Positions 1 to 9,190 of a DNA stretch of 64,000 nt are shown in pieces. Source of the stretch: Actinomadura_C alba (GTDB lineage: Bacteria > Actinomycetota > Actinomycetes > Streptosporangiales > Streptosporangiaceae). The position numbers and the translations under genes are program-made. The stretch is from NCBI RefSeq assembly GCF_039530285.1, contig NZ_BAAAOK010000009.1, positions 124,001-188,000 on the forward strand, read 5' to 3'. Each line of letters starts with the position of its first letter. The first letter of the stretch is position 1. The notes under the pieces were generated by a model. It saw only the letters and a list, made by a program, of their open reading frames with translations. It searched no databases and was not told the DNA's origin.

Positions 1-410
1 GGTTCAACGCCGTCGGTTTCCAGCCCGGCTTCGCCGAAGGTCACCAGGAGGCCATGGAGTTCGCCAACGGCCAGATCGGGATCCTCGAGGTCGCGCTGGC
101 GTACTCCCAGGACAAGAAGACGCCGAAGTCCGAGCTGTCCGTCACCGCCCGGGACGCCGGCGCCACCAAGTTCACCATCACCGTGAACGAGCCGGCGACG
201 GTCTACTACACCCTCGACGGCAGCCGGCCGACGCTGAGGTCGCCCAAGCTCAAGATGGCCGGGATGCGTGAGGGATCGGAGACGATCACCGTCGACCGTA
301 CGACCGAGGTGAAGTGGTTCTCGGTCGACATCGCGGGCAACGTCGAGAGCCGTTACAAGCCCGACGGCAGGGACAACGACTACCGCCGGGAGATCGTGCA
401 AGTGCGCTGA
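1..410 (+). CDS. C-terminal part of a probable M14 zinc carboxypeptidase (5' end outside window)
   Basis: The frame is open from the window edge (first full codon at base 3) to TGA at 408-410, so only the last ~135 residues are seen. The visible start, FNAVGFQPGFAEGHQEAMEFANG, resembles the tail of actinobacterial M14 carboxypeptidase catalytic domains. The rest (TVNEPATVYYTLDGSRPT to WFSVDIAGNVE) looks like a chitobiase/hexosaminidase C-terminal-type beta-sandwich, which secreted hydrolases use as an accessory domain. The zinc ligands would lie upstream, so the family call rests on recall of similar proteins. A GC-rich hairpin follows the stop. A different secreted hydrolase with the same accessory domain is possible. 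Confidence 0.5.
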   Translation, partial: FNAVGFQPGFAEGHQEAMEFANGQIGILEVALAYSQDKKTPKSELSVTARDAGATKFTITVNEPATVYYTLDGSRPTLRSPKLKMAGMREGSETITVDRTTEVKWFSVDIAGNVESRYKPDGRDNDYRREIVQVR

Positions 411-431
411 CGTAGTACGAGGTCCACATCG

Positions 432-463
432 GTGGCCGCCGGTCCTCTCGGGCCGGCGGCCAT
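432..463 (+). terminator. GC-rich hairpin after the first gene
   Basis: TGGCCGCCGG (433-442) and CCGGCGGCCA (453-462) form a perfect 10-bp stem with a 10-nt loop, 22 nt after the stop codon. There is no T-tract, which is common for actinobacterial terminators. Confidence 0.55.
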
Positions 464-554
464 CGCGCGTTCCGGCGCGCTCATGGCGCCCGAGAACGAG
501 AACCGCGCCGGTTGGATATCGAGCCGACCAGGCGGTACGTCAACTAGATACTGA

Positions 555-578
555 GTGTATAGACGCGAAGTATACGTT
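555..578. promoter_or_regulatory. Putative PadR operator
   Basis: GTATA (557-561) and TATAC (571-575) form an inverted repeat with a 9-nt spacer, about 20 bp before the PadR start codon. PadR regulators commonly bind ATGT/ACAT-like dyads with 8-10 nt spacers at their own promoters, so autoregulation of the PadR-ABC operon is the natural reading (inference). Confidence 0.45.
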
Positions 579-596
579 CAATGTAGGGTCTCGCCC

Positions 597-1121
597 ATGA
601 GTGTTCCCCTTACCCTGCTGGGCCTGCTCGAACGAGAGCCGAGCCATGGCTATGACCTCAAACGTGACTACGACGCCTTCTTCGGCCGCGGCAAGCCCCT
701 CCCGTTCGGCCAGGTCTACGCCACCCTCGGCCGACTTGCCCGCGACGGAAAGGTGGTGGTGGGCGAGTCGGAGACCGGCGCGGGGCCCGAGCGCAAGCGC
801 TACGTCATCACCGAGCAAGGGGCCACCGAGTTCGAGGCCTGGCTCGCCGAGCCGGTCGAAGCCCAACCGCACCTGCAGACGACACTGTTCGCCAAGGTGG
901 TGCTGGCGCTGATGCTGGGGCGCGACGCGGAGCGCTACCTCGACGCCCAGCGTGCCGCGCATCTGCGGCGGATGCGCGAGCTGACCGAGATCAAGCGGAC
1001 GGGTGGACTGGTCGACGCGCTCCTCGCCGACCACGGCCTGTTCCACCTCGAGTCGGATCTGCGGTGGATCGACCTGACCGCGGCCCGGCTCGACGCCCTG
1101 GCCGAGGCGGTGCGGTCATGA
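597..1121 (+). CDS. PadR family transcriptional regulator
   Basis: A 174-aa repressor of the PadR family. The N-terminal ~80 residues carry the winged helix (SVPLTLLGLLEREPSHGYDL at the start, then FGQVYATLGRLARDG), and the C-terminal half is the helical dimerisation region. The frame is open from 555, but the ATG at 597 begins exactly where the conserved PadR N-terminus starts and leaves the dyad at 555-578 upstream, so 597 was chosen. The 3' end overlaps the ABC ATPase start (ATGA at 1118-1121). PadR genes fused this way to an ATPase/FtsX exporter usually repress it and are relieved by a drug or peptide ligand. Confidence 0.9.
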   Translation: MSVPLTLLGLLEREPSHGYDLKRDYDAFFGRGKPLPFGQVYATLGRLARDGKVVVGESETGAGPERKRYVITEQGATEFEAWLAEPVEAQPHLQTTLFAKVVLALMLGRDAERYLDAQRAAHLRRMRELTEIKRTGGLVDALLADHGLFHLESDLRWIDLTAARLDALAEAVRS

Positions 1122-1840
1122 GCGGGCCGAACGTCCCCGCCGAAGCCGGTCCCCCGACCTCGCTGATCGAGGCACGTGACGTCGCCTTGTCCTTCGGTCG
1201 GACGCCCGCGCTCCGGGGGGCCCGCCTGTCGGTGGCCGCCGGCGAGATCCTGGCCATTATGGGCCCGAGCGGCTCCGGCAAGTCGACTCTGCTGCACTGC
1301 CTGGCCGGGATTCTGACACCGGACGCGGGCGAGATCTGGTTCGACGGCCGCCGGGTCGACACGATGGGCGAGACGGAACGCAGCACCCTGCGCCGGGACC
1401 GGTTCGGGTTCGTCTTCCAGTTCGGCCAGCTCGTCCCCGAGTTGACCGCCGAAGAGAACGTCGCGCTGCCGCTGCTGCTCGGCGGCAGCCGCCGTGCGGC
1501 GGCACTGAAGGAAGCCCGTACGTGGTTCGAGCGGCTCGGTCTGGACGGGCTGGAGGAGCGCCGGTCCGGAGAGCTGTCCGGGGGGCAGGCACAGCGGATC
1601 GCGCTCGCCCGCGGCCTGGTCGCGCACCCGGAGATCCTTTTTGCGGACGAGCCGACCGGGTCGCTCGACTCGCTCGCCGGAGAGCAGGTCATGGATCTGC
1701 TGGTCGCCGCCGCGCGCGAGCAAGGAACCACCGTCATCGTGGTCACCCATGAGCCCCGGGTGGCCGCCTACGCCGACCGCGAGGTCATCGTGCGCGACGG
1801 CAAGGTCAGCTCGTTCTCGGACGCCGGGGTGGGCGCGTGA
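1118..1840 (+). CDS. ABC transporter ATP-binding protein (MacB/LolD-type)
   Basis: A 240-aa ATPase with Walker A GPSGSGKST (residues 49-57), signature LSGGQ (153-157), Walker B ILFADE (173-178) and an H-loop histidine near 209. These are typical of the LolD/MacB/FtsE class that works with FtsX-like permeases. The start at 1118 overlaps the padR stop, and its own TGA overlaps the GTG of the permease (1837-1840), so the three genes are translationally coupled. It probably powers export or extrusion of a membrane-active compound, but the substrate cannot be read from the sequence. Confidence 0.93.
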   Translation: MSGPNVPAEAGPPTSLIEARDVALSFGRTPALRGARLSVAAGEILAIMGPSGSGKSTLLHCLAGILTPDAGEIWFDGRRVDTMGETERSTLRRDRFGFVFQFGQLVPELTAEENVALPLLLGGSRRAAALKEARTWFERLGLDGLEERRSGELSGGQAQRIALARGLVAHPEILFADEPTGSLDSLAGEQVMDLLVAAAREQGTTVIVVTHEPRVAAYADREVIVRDGKVSSFSDAGVGA

Positions 1841-4107
1841 TCGACTTCGGCCTTCGCCTCACCCTGCGAGGCGGGAGGGAGGCGGCCGTCCGCCTCGTCG
1901 TCACCGCGGCCGCCGTGGCGCTGGGAGTCGGCCTGCTCCTGGTCACTCTGGCGGGCATCAACGGGGTCAACACGCAGAACGCCCGTTACGCATGGCTCAA
2001 CTCGGGCGTTCCCGAGGCCATGGCGGCCGGTGCCGAGGCGTCGCCGGATCCGCTGTGGGGGACGCTCAGCGCCGACGTCCATGACGGTGCGAGGATCACC
2101 CGCGTCGACGTCGCCGCCACCGGACCCCGATCACCGGTTCCGCCGGGGATCCCGCGGCTGCCGGGCCCAGGACAGTACTATGCCTCGCCGGCTTTCGGCG
2201 CGCTGCTCCGGTCCGCGCCGGCCGCCGAACTCGGCGACCGCTACCCCGGCAGCCAGATCGGCACGATCGGCGCGCAGGCGCTCCCGGCCCCGGACTCTCT
2301 GATCATCATCGTCGGCCACTCCGCCGATGAGCTGTCGCGCGCACCCGGCGCGGCCCGGATCGCCGGCATCGCGACCAAGACGCCCGGCGAGTGTGCCCAG
2401 TGCCAAGTCGGCATCAACGCGAACGGCATGACCCTCGTCCTGTCCGTCACATCGGCCGCGCTGCTCTTCCCCGTGCTCATCTTCATCGGCACCGCGACAC
2501 GGCTCGCCGCGGCTCGCCGAGAGCAGCGCTTCGCCGCCATGCGCCTGGTCGGTGCGACGCCCCGGCAGGTCTCGGTGGTCTCGGCCGTCGAGTCGACCGT
2601 GGCCGCCCTGGCGGGTACCGCCGTCGGGTTCGGCCTGTTCTTCCTGCTCCGGGTGCCGCTGGCGGCGGTCCCCTTCACCGGTGAGCGCTTCTACCCGAGC
2701 GACCTGTCGCTCGGACCGGTCGAGGTCCTGCTCGTCGCCATCGGCGTCCCGCTCGCGGCGGCCGTCGCGGCCCGGATCGCGCTGCGACGCGTGCGCATCT
2801 CCCCGCTCGGCGTGAGCCGGCGCGTCACTCCGCGTGCGCCCCGGGCCTACCGGCTGATCCCGCTCGTCGCCGGCATCGGCGAGCTCACCTATTTCGTCGG
2901 CAGGAGACCCGACACCACCAACGGCCAGACCTTGGCGTACCTCACCGGAATCCTCCTGATGATGGCGGGCCTGATCATCGCCGGACCGTGGCTGACCATG
3001 GTGGGCGCCCGGGCCATGGCCCGGCGTAGCAACCGTGCCGCGACGCTCATCGCCGCGCGGCGGCTGTCGGACGATCCGAAAGCCGGCTTCCGCGCCATCA
3101 GCGGGCTCGTCCTCGCCCTCTTCGTGACCAGTACGGCCATCGGGGTGATGACCACGTTCGTCGCCGAACGCGGTGTCTCGAGTGACAGTACGGTGGCCAG
3201 GACCACACTGGTGGCCGACTTCTCCCAGGGCTGGGCCGATGTCCCGGGTGTGCCCAAGGCCTCGATCGCCTCGATCCCGGACTCCGCCCTTGTCCGGCTA
3301 CGCTCGATCGAAGGGGTCCGCAGTGTCACGGAGGTCCACACGAATCCGCTCGGCACGACGTTCTCGCTCGGCGGCCCCCGGCCGGTCGTGGCCGGGCTGG
3401 TGTCGTGCCGGCAGTTCGCGGGGTTGTCGGGTATCGGCCGCTGCGCCGACGGGGCCGAGGTGGCGTCGATCCCGCCGAGCTTCGTTTCCGGCTTGAGGGT
3501 CAATCCCTCCTGGAGCACCGCGACCTGGCCCGCTGCGGCCATCTCTGCCGAACGGCTCCAGAGCCTGCCGGTCCAGGAGATCGTCGTGGGCACGGACGGG
3601 TCGAAGTCGACGATCGAGCAGGTGCGAACCGCTCTCACGGTCGCCTTTCCCGGTCAGGAACCGCCCGTCACCGCCGCTGAGGGGCATGCGAGCTCGGATA
3701 CCGAGAGGTTGTTCGACGCGTACCGGCAACTGGTCAACGTCGTGATCCTCGTCAGCCTGTTCATCGCCGGCTGCAGCCTGGCGGTGAGCGTGGTCGCCAG
3801 CCTGAACGACCGCAAGCGTCCCTTCAGCCTGTTGCGATTGACCGGCACTCACCTCGGCATGATGCGCCGCATCGTCGCCCTGGAGAGCGCGGCCCCGCTG
3901 CTCGTCAACGCCGTGGTGGCGATGGCGGCCGGGTTCCTCGCGGCCCAGCTCTTCCTGGAGTCACAGCTGGACTACTCACTTCGAGCACCGGGAGCCGAGT
4001 ACTACATCACGGTGTTCGCCGGGCTCGCCGTCTCGCTCGGGGTCATCGTCTCCACCCTCCCGCTACTTAATCGGATCACCGGGCCCGAAACCGCCAGAAA
4101 CGAATGA
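1837..4107 (+). CDS. FtsX-like ABC permease
   Basis: A 756-aa membrane protein with an N-terminal helix near residue 20-40, then two FtsX modules. The first is around 200-310 and contains the typical REQRFAAMRLVGATPRQV amphipathic segment; the second is at the C-terminus (about 640-750, with NDRKRPFSLLRLTGT). A large extracytoplasmic region separates them. The duplicated ten-helix-like layout matches single-polypeptide permeases of PadR-linked exporters (BceB-like). GTG start overlaps the ATPase stop. It ends 16 bp from the convergent gene at 4123. Confidence 0.9.
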   Translation: MIDFGLRLTLRGGREAAVRLVVTAAAVALGVGLLLVTLAGINGVNTQNARYAWLNSGVPEAMAAGAEASPDPLWGTLSADVHDGARITRVDVAATGPRSPVPPGIPRLPGPGQYYASPAFGALLRSAPAAELGDRYPGSQIGTIGAQALPAPDSLIIIVGHSADELSRAPGAARIAGIATKTPGECAQCQVGINANGMTLVLSVTSAALLFPVLIFIGTATRLAAARREQRFAAMRLVGATPRQVSVVSAVESTVAALAGTAVGFGLFFLLRVPLAAVPFTGERFYPSDLSLGPVEVLLVAIGVPLAAAVAARIALRRVRISPLGVSRRVTPRAPRAYRLIPLVAGIGELTYFVGRRPDTTNGQTLAYLTGILLMMAGLIIAGPWLTMVGARAMARRSNRAATLIAARRLSDDPKAGFRAISGLVLALFVTSTAIGVMTTFVAERGVSSDSTVARTTLVADFSQGWADVPGVPKASIASIPDSALVRLRSIEGVRSVTEVHTNPLGTTFSLGGPRPVVAGLVSCRQFAGLSGIGRCADGAEVASIPPSFVSGLRVNPSWSTATWPAAAISAERLQSLPVQEIVVGTDGSKSTIEQVRTALTVAFPGQEPPVTAAEGHASSDTERLFDAYRQLVNVVILVSLFIAGCSLAVSVVASLNDRKRPFSLLRLTGTHLGMMRRIVALESAAPLLVNAVVAMAAGFLAAQLFLESQLDYSLRAPGAEYYITVFAGLAVSLGVIVSTLPLLNRITGPETARNE

Positions 4108-4122
4108 CCGGAGGGGCCGCCG

Positions 4123-4965
4123 TTAGACGCCGTCGAAGTAGGTCCACGCCCCGCTCAGGTCACCGTCCCGGAGCGCCGTCACCGGGATCATGAAATGCAG
4201 CCACCCGCCCTCACTCCAGTTCCACAGCTCGTTGCTCGAAAGCTGGAGCAGGTGCCGGGACTCGGCCCGCTCCCCTTTCGCCGGCGACGGCCCGTTGGAC
4301 AGCATGTTCGGCCAGCCGAAGGCCTGACCGGCCAGGAGCGTTCCCTCGATCGCGGAGTGCTCCTGCCAGACCGACCCGAACCGGTCCTGGATGAGCATGT
4401 TCGGGACATCCTCGTAGAGGGTGCCCGCGTGGTCGGGGCCGGGGTCGAGACGGCTGATGACGTCGTCCCAGGGATCCGGGAGGGTGACCATCGGTTCGGC
4501 GTACATCGGCACCGAGTCGAAGACCGCGGCCCCGGCCGGTGCCGGCACTTCGACGGCGCGCGCCGGGGCCGCCGCGAGCACTCCGCACAGGCGAGGGTCG
4601 TCGAGGTCGACCCTTCCGAAGACCTCCCAGGCGTCACCTGCCTCCGGATAGAGAAAGAAGAGGTTCAGCAGGCCGACCCCGCCGTGCGGCTCTTCGCCGA
4701 GCCACGGGCCGAGCGCCTCCATGTCGAGGACGGCGAACAGGCTCAGCGGAACGCCTTCGCACTCCGGCCACGCGGTGCCCGGCTCGAGCAGGGCGGGGCC
4801 GCCGAACCGGGAGCGGCCCGCAGCGGACTCTCCCTCGCCCACGGCGTCGACCATGAAGCCCGGCTTCGCCAGCACGGCGAGCTGGGACCCCACGTGCTCG
4901 CCCAGATGCTCGACACAGAGTTCCCGTACCACTGCGAGTTCCGCTTGATAGTCCATACGCCTCAT
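4123..4965 (-). CDS. DUF1963 / YwqG-like protein
   Basis: A 280-aa soluble protein. The order of conserved-looking blocks (SRFGGPALLEPGTAWPEC, PLSLFAVLDMEAL, LLNLFFLY, then HLLQLSSNE and GWLHFMI) fits the DUF1963/YwqG family, whose biochemical role is unknown. No signal peptide or membrane segment. An internal ATG at 4956 is an alternative start. It stands alone, convergent with the ABC permease and divergent from the response regulator. Confidence 0.7.
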   Translation of the reverse strand: MRRMDYQAELAVVRELCVEHLGEHVGSQLAVLAKPGFMVDAVGEGESAAGRSRFGGPALLEPGTAWPECEGVPLSLFAVLDMEALGPWLGEEPHGGVGLLNLFFLYPEAGDAWEVFGRVDLDDPRLCGVLAAAPARAVEVPAPAGAAVFDSVPMYAEPMVTLPDPWDDVISRLDPGPDHAGTLYEDVPNMLIQDRFGSVWQEHSAIEGTLLAGQAFGWPNMLSNGPSPAKGERAESRHLLQLSSNELWNWSEGGWLHFMIPVTALRDGDLSGAWTYFDGV

Positions 4966-5092
4966 CCCAGCATGACCGCGACCGTCGGTGGCGGTGAGAA
5001 CCCGATCAACGGCTCGTTAGATTTCGATTAGATACCGACGTTTCCGCAGCTCAACGACCATCTCACGACGATCGCCCCATTAGCTTGGGTTC

Positions 5093-5842
5093 ATGGAGAC
5101 GCCGAAGACGGGCGGGCCGGCCGACGCGGAGCGGTCGGCCCGGGTGCTGGTGGTCGATGACGAGCCGGCGGTACGGGAGGCCCTGACCAGCAGTCTGGTC
5201 TTCGAGGGTTACGAGGTCGTGACGGCCGGCGACGGGGAGTCCGCGCTGGAGCGGGTCGAGGCCGACCGGCCGGACGTCGTCGTCCTCGATGTCCTGATGC
5301 CCAGAGTGGACGGGCTCACCGCCTGCCGCCGGCTTCGCGCACAGGGGTCGACCGTGCCCGTGCTGATGCTCACCGCCCGCGACATGGTGGGCGACCGCGT
5401 CACGGGGCTGGACGCGGGGGCCGACGACTATCTGGTCAAGCCGTTCGAGCTGGACGAGCTGCTGGCCCGCATGCGGGCGCTGCTGCGGCGCAGCGCGCTC
5501 ACGGCGGGCCCCTCCGCCGACCCGGTCGAGGGGCAGGTGCTGGACTTCGCTGATCTGCGGATGAACACGCTCACCCGGGAGGTCACCCGGGCCGGCCGAC
5601 CGGTCGGGCTCACCCGCACCGAGTACACCCTGTTGGAGATGCTGCTGCTGCACCCGCGGCAGGTGCTGACCAGGGAGCAGATCCTCGAGACCGTGTGGGG
5701 CTTCACGTTCGAGCCCGCCTCCAACTCCCTCGACGTGTACGTCATGTACCTGCGCCGGAAGACCGAGGCGGGCGGGCTGCCCCGGCTGATCCAGACCGTA
5801 CGCGGCATCGGCTACGTCCTCCGCGAGGCGGCCGGACCGTGA
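5093..5842 (+). CDS. OmpR-family response regulator
   Basis: A 249-aa two-component regulator. The receiver domain spans about 17-130, with acidic D22/D23, phosphoacceptor D66 (VLDVLMPRVDG) and K116 (DYLVKPFELDE). The C-terminal ~100 residues are the winged-helix DNA-binding domain (LTRTEYTLLEMLLLHP, then YLRRK and VRGIGYVL). The TGA overlaps the GTG of the kinase gene (5839-5842). Its position facing the MacAB-like operon suggests that operon, or the glycosyltransferase genes beyond it, as targets (inference). Confidence 0.95.
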   Translation: METPKTGGPADAERSARVLVVDDEPAVREALTSSLVFEGYEVVTAGDGESALERVEADRPDVVVLDVLMPRVDGLTACRRLRAQGSTVPVLMLTARDMVGDRVTGLDAGADDYLVKPFELDELLARMRALLRRSALTAGPSADPVEGQVLDFADLRMNTLTREVTRAGRPVGLTRTEYTLLEMLLLHPRQVLTREQILETVWGFTFEPASNSLDVYVMYLRRKTEAGGLPRLIQTVRGIGYVLREAAGP

Positions 5843-7248
5843 TCCGGCGGCTGACGCTACGGAGCCGGCTGACCATACTGACCGCCACGGCCGTCGCCGT
5901 CGCCGTCGCGGCCTGCGCCGGCGCCAGCTGGCTGCTCACCCGCAACGAGCTCTACCGGCAGATCGACCGGTCGCTGACCGAGATCCCGTTCGGGCGCCGC
6001 GAGCCGGCCGGATCCCCGCCCCGCCCGGACGGGAGCCTGCAGAACACTCTGCGGAACTGCAGTTCGGAACCGGCGGACCCCGTCCTGAGCCCGTTGCGCT
6101 TCACCGCGCAGGTGATCAAGCCGGATGGTACGTCCTGTGTCATGCCGGGCTCACCGCACGCGCTCGTCATCACCGACCACGACCGCGAGGTCGCGCGCGG
6201 CCTGCATGACGACGTGTTCCGCGACGGGGCCACGACCGACGGCATCCCCATGCGGGTGCTGACGCGCCCGATGCCGGACGGCACCACGGTCTCCATCGCG
6301 CTTCCGTTGAAGGAGGTCCAGAGATCACTCCGGAACCTCGCCCTCCTGCTCATCCCCGTCTCGTTGTTCGGGGTGCTCGGCGCCGCGTCGGCGGGGCTGC
6401 TCATCGCCAGGGCGGCGTTGCGGCCGGTGGACGAGTTGACAGGGGTGGTCGTGCACATCGCCCGTACCGAGGATCTCGACACCGTCATCCCGGTCTCCGG
6501 CAACGACGAGATCGCGCGGCTCGGCGGCTCGTTCAACACGATGACCCGGGCCCTCGCCGCCTCGCGGGACCGGCAGCGGGCGCTCATCGCCGACGCCGGC
6601 CACGAACTGCGCACACCGCTGACCAGCCTGCGCACCAACATCGATCTGCTGCTGCGCAGCGAGTCGACCGGCCGCGACCTGCCCGCCGAGACCAAGCACC
6701 GGCTACTGGTGAGCGTGAAGGCACAGCTCCATGAACTGTCCAGCCTGGTCGGCGATCTGCTCGAGCTCGCCCGGCCGGACCGCGGTGAGAGGGCGACCGA
6801 GGTCGTCGCCCTGCACCACGTGGTGGACCGTGCGGTCGGACGGGCCCGCCTGCGCGGTCTCGGCCTGCGCCTCGACGCCGCGGTGGAGCCATGGCACGTA
6901 CACGGCGACGCGGGACAACTCGAGCGCGCCGTGATGAACCTGCTCGACAACGCGGTGAAGTTCAGCCCGCTAGGCGGCACCGTGGACGTGCGCCTGCGCG
7001 GGGGCGAGCTGACTGTACGAGATCAGGGTCCAGGCATCCCGGCCGAGGATCTGCCGCACGTCTTCGACCGGTTCTGGCGGTCACCGTCCGCACGCAGCCT
7101 GCCGGGTTCGGGGCTCGGACTGTCCATCGTCGCCCTCGTGGTCCGCGAAAGCGGGGGGAATGTCTCACTGGGGCCGGCCCCGGGCGGAGGCACCCTCGCC
7201 CGCGTACGGCTGCCCGGCGTGAGCGACGAAGTCCTCGCCTCCTCCTGA
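5839..7248 (+). CDS. Sensor histidine kinase, partner of the preceding regulator
   Basis: A 469-aa membrane kinase. It has an N-terminal helix around 10-32, an extracytoplasmic sensor region, a second helix near 165-190, a HAMP domain, HisKA with phosphoacceptor H255 (DAGHELRTPLTSL) and an HATPase domain with N box (MNLLDNAVKF), DQGPGIP and GSGLGLSIV boxes. The frame is open further upstream, but GTG at 5839 overlaps the regulator stop and immediately precedes the hydrophobic N-terminus. The sensor region has two Cys (RNCSSEP and TSCVMPG) that could form a disulfide. Confidence 0.93.
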   Translation: MIRRLTLRSRLTILTATAVAVAVAACAGASWLLTRNELYRQIDRSLTEIPFGRREPAGSPPRPDGSLQNTLRNCSSEPADPVLSPLRFTAQVIKPDGTSCVMPGSPHALVITDHDREVARGLHDDVFRDGATTDGIPMRVLTRPMPDGTTVSIALPLKEVQRSLRNLALLLIPVSLFGVLGAASAGLLIARAALRPVDELTGVVVHIARTEDLDTVIPVSGNDEIARLGGSFNTMTRALAASRDRQRALIADAGHELRTPLTSLRTNIDLLLRSESTGRDLPAETKHRLLVSVKAQLHELSSLVGDLLELARPDRGERATEVVALHHVVDRAVGRARLRGLGLRLDAAVEPWHVHGDAGQLERAVMNLLDNAVKFSPLGGTVDVRLRGGELTVRDQGPGIPAEDLPHVFDRFWRSPSARSLPGSGLGLSIVALVVRESGGNVSLGPAPGGGTLARVRLPGVSDEVLASS

Positions 7249-7336
7249 CCGGTACGTCGGAGTCGCGTTCCCGCATCGAGTCGGATGCCCGACATGCATC
7301 GGGGGCCTGAGGCGTCTTCCACCCCAAGCCCCCGAA

Positions 7337-7380
7337 CCGTCAAGTCCCCAAGCCCGTCAAGTCCCCGGCCCCGTCAACTC
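7337..7380. repeat. 17-bp tandem direct repeat, three copies
   Basis: CCGTCAAGTCCCC starts at 7337 and 7354, and a diverged copy (CCGTCAACTC) starts at 7371, a 17-bp period. It lies between the convergent kinase and lipoprotein genes. Confidence 0.7.
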
Positions 7381-7388
7381 GCCGGGAA

Positions 7389-7787
7389 TCACTGGCCGCC
7401 GCCGCCTCCACCGGCCGGGCCGCCCTGTGGCCTGAGCGAGGCGCACGCCTGGACCGCCTGGCGCTGTCCGTCCGACATCGACGGCCGGTCACTCGGCCGA
7501 CCGCTCGGCCGACCGCTCGGCCGGCCGGAGGGCCGAGCGGTCGGCGTCCGTCCTTGACCGCCCGGACCGCCCGGACCGCCGGCCCGCGGCGTGACCCCGT
7601 GTTCCTGCAAGCACTGCTGGAAGGCATCGTTCGAGCCGCCACCTCCTTCATTGGATGCCCCGGTGGGGGCGACGCCGCCACCCGTACCGCTGTCGCCGCT
7701 CCCGCCTCCGCACGCGGCGGTGAACAGCAAGGCACCGGCGATGGCCATCGCACCGAGCAGGCGAGTCGATTTCGCCATGGCACTCAT
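7389..7787 (-). CDS. Gly/Pro-rich lipoprotein, last gene of the MacAB-like operon
   Basis: A 132-aa secreted lipoprotein. Its signal peptide ends in LLFTAACGGG, with Cys about residue 23 as the lipidation site. The mature part is Gly/Ser-rich with a short folded segment (DAFQQCLQEHGV ... QRQAVQACASLRP; two Cys spaced for a possible disulfide) and a four-fold RPSG repeat between them. ATG at 7787 has GGGAGAA upstream, so it is preferred over earlier in-frame starts that would overlap the permease. It lies 34 bp after the permease stop. Proteins of this kind commonly accompany actinobacterial MacB-type exporters; the function is unknown. Confidence 0.8.
   Translation of the reverse strand: MSAMAKSTRLLGAMAIAGALLFTAACGGGSGDSGTGGGVAPTGASNEGGGGSNDAFQQCLQEHGVTPRAGGPGGPGGQGRTPTARPSGRPSGRPSGRPSDRPSMSDGQRQAVQACASLRPQGGPAGGGGGGQ
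7482..7544. repeat. 12-bp tandem repeat ending in a strong hairpin inside the lipoprotein gene
   Basis: The RPSG codons repeat as CGGCCGACCGCT-like 12-mers. The last copy CCGACCGCTCGGCC (7509-7522) is a perfect inverted match to GGCCGAGCGGTCGG (7531-7544), with an 8-nt loop. Confidence 0.75.
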
Positions 7788-7821
7788 CACTTCTCCCTCA
7801 ATGACATGGGGCATGGCTCGC

Positions 7822-9126
7822 TCATTCATGCCGGAGCGCCTCGATGGGACGCAGCTTGGCGGCACGGTTGGCGGGATAGCTGCCGAAGAACAGCCCGATC
7901 GCCACGGACACACCCAGTGCGAGCACGATCGACGACGGCACGATCACCGGCTTGACCCCGACGATGTTGAACATCGTGCCGATCAGTCCGGCCGCCACAC
8001 CGAGGATGCCGCCGATCAGGCTCAGCATGGTCGCCTCGGCGACGAACTGACCGAGGATCGCCCCCTTGGGCGCGCCGATGGCCTTACGGATGCCGATCTC
8101 CCGGGTCCGTTCGGTGACCGTCACCAGCATGATGTTGGTGATGCCGATACCGCCCACCAGCAGGCTGATCGCCGCGACCGCGCCGAGCAGCACCGTGAAG
8201 GTCCGGTTCGACTCACTGACCGCCGACTGAATGCTGGCCTGGTTCATCACCTGGAAATCCGGTGCGGCCGAGCCGGTGATGTCGTGCCGCTGCCCGAGGA
8301 CCCGGGTCACCTCGCTCTGCGCGGCGTCGACCACTTCGGAGGTCTTGGCCTCGACCACGATCTGATCCAGTCCGCCGTACCCGGTCAGCGTCTCCTGTAC
8401 GGCGGAGAGCGGCGCGATCGCGATGCTGTCCGCATCCTGGAAACTGCTGGAGTCGGAGCCCGATTCCGTCAGCACCCCCGCGACGGTGAACTTGATGCCC
8501 CCGACACTGATCTGCCTGCCCACCGCGTCCACCCGGCCGAAGAGGGCGTCGGCGACGCTGCTGCCGATCACCAGCGTCTTGCGCCCTTCGGTCACGTCGT
8601 CGGTGGTGAACCGCGAACCACTCGCCACCACCTTGTTGGCGGCCTCGAAGTAGGTCGGGTACGTGCCGATGAACTGGTTGATCGTGGTGCTGCTCCCCGC
8701 GTACGTCGCCGTCGCGGCCTGAGACCTCGCCACCGGTGAAGCGCTCTTCACCGAGGGAGTGTTCGTGGGGTCGACCAGGGCCTTGGCGTCGGCGACCGTG
8801 AGGTCGTGCGCCTGGGTGCGCGGACCGGTGCCGGTGGACTGTTGCTGCCCACCGGCCGCCCGCCCGCCGAAGCCGCCACCACCGCCGCCGAAGCCGCCGA
8901 AGCCGCCGGCTCCGCCGCCGCCCGTGGTCGATTTGGTGATGGTCAGCGAGTTCGCGCCGAGCCGCTGGATGCTCTGTTGGATTTGCAGCGACGAACCGTT
9001 GCCGACGGCGACCAGCAAGATCACCGCGCCGACGCCGATCAGGATGCCGAGCGTCGTGAGGCCACTGCGCATCTTGTTCGCCGACAACCCGCGCAGGGCG
9101 AACCGCAGGATCTCTACTGCGCCCAT
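7822..9126 (-). CDS. MacB-like ABC transporter permease
   Basis: A 434-aa permease with one N-terminal membrane helix (about 20-42), a MacB-type periplasmic core domain and three C-terminal helices of an FtsX domain (from about 290, with TERTREIGIRKAIGAPKGAILGQF). The core domain has a glycine-rich insertion near residues 70-95 that is absent from classical MacB. It lies downstream of its ATPase (64-bp gap) and upstream of the lipoprotein gene. In Gram-positive bacteria such permeases form exporters with an HlyD-like adaptor, encoded here at 9937. Confidence 0.93.
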   Translation of the reverse strand: MGAVEILRFALRGLSANKMRSGLTTLGILIGVGAVILLVAVGNGSSLQIQQSIQRLGANSLTITKSTTGGGGAGGFGGFGGGGGGFGGRAAGGQQQSTGTGPRTQAHDLTVADAKALVDPTNTPSVKSASPVARSQAATATYAGSSTTINQFIGTYPTYFEAANKVVASGSRFTTDDVTEGRKTLVIGSSVADALFGRVDAVGRQISVGGIKFTVAGVLTESGSDSSSFQDADSIAIAPLSAVQETLTGYGGLDQIVVEAKTSEVVDAAQSEVTRVLGQRHDITGSAAPDFQVMNQASIQSAVSESNRTFTVLLGAVAAISLLVGGIGITNIMLVTVTERTREIGIRKAIGAPKGAILGQFVAEATMLSLIGGILGVAAGLIGTMFNIVGVKPVIVPSSIVLALGVSVAIGLFFGSYPANRAAKLRPIEALRHE

Positions 9127-9190
9127 GGCCGCCTCCTCGGTCCGGGCACCGTGCCGATTACCTTGATGGTCACCGTGCGTTCTCTCGCGC

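Noticed and set aside
7337..7380. CRISPR-like repeat
   Set aside because: Only three 17-bp units in direct tandem without spacers and no cas genes; a simple tandem repeat.
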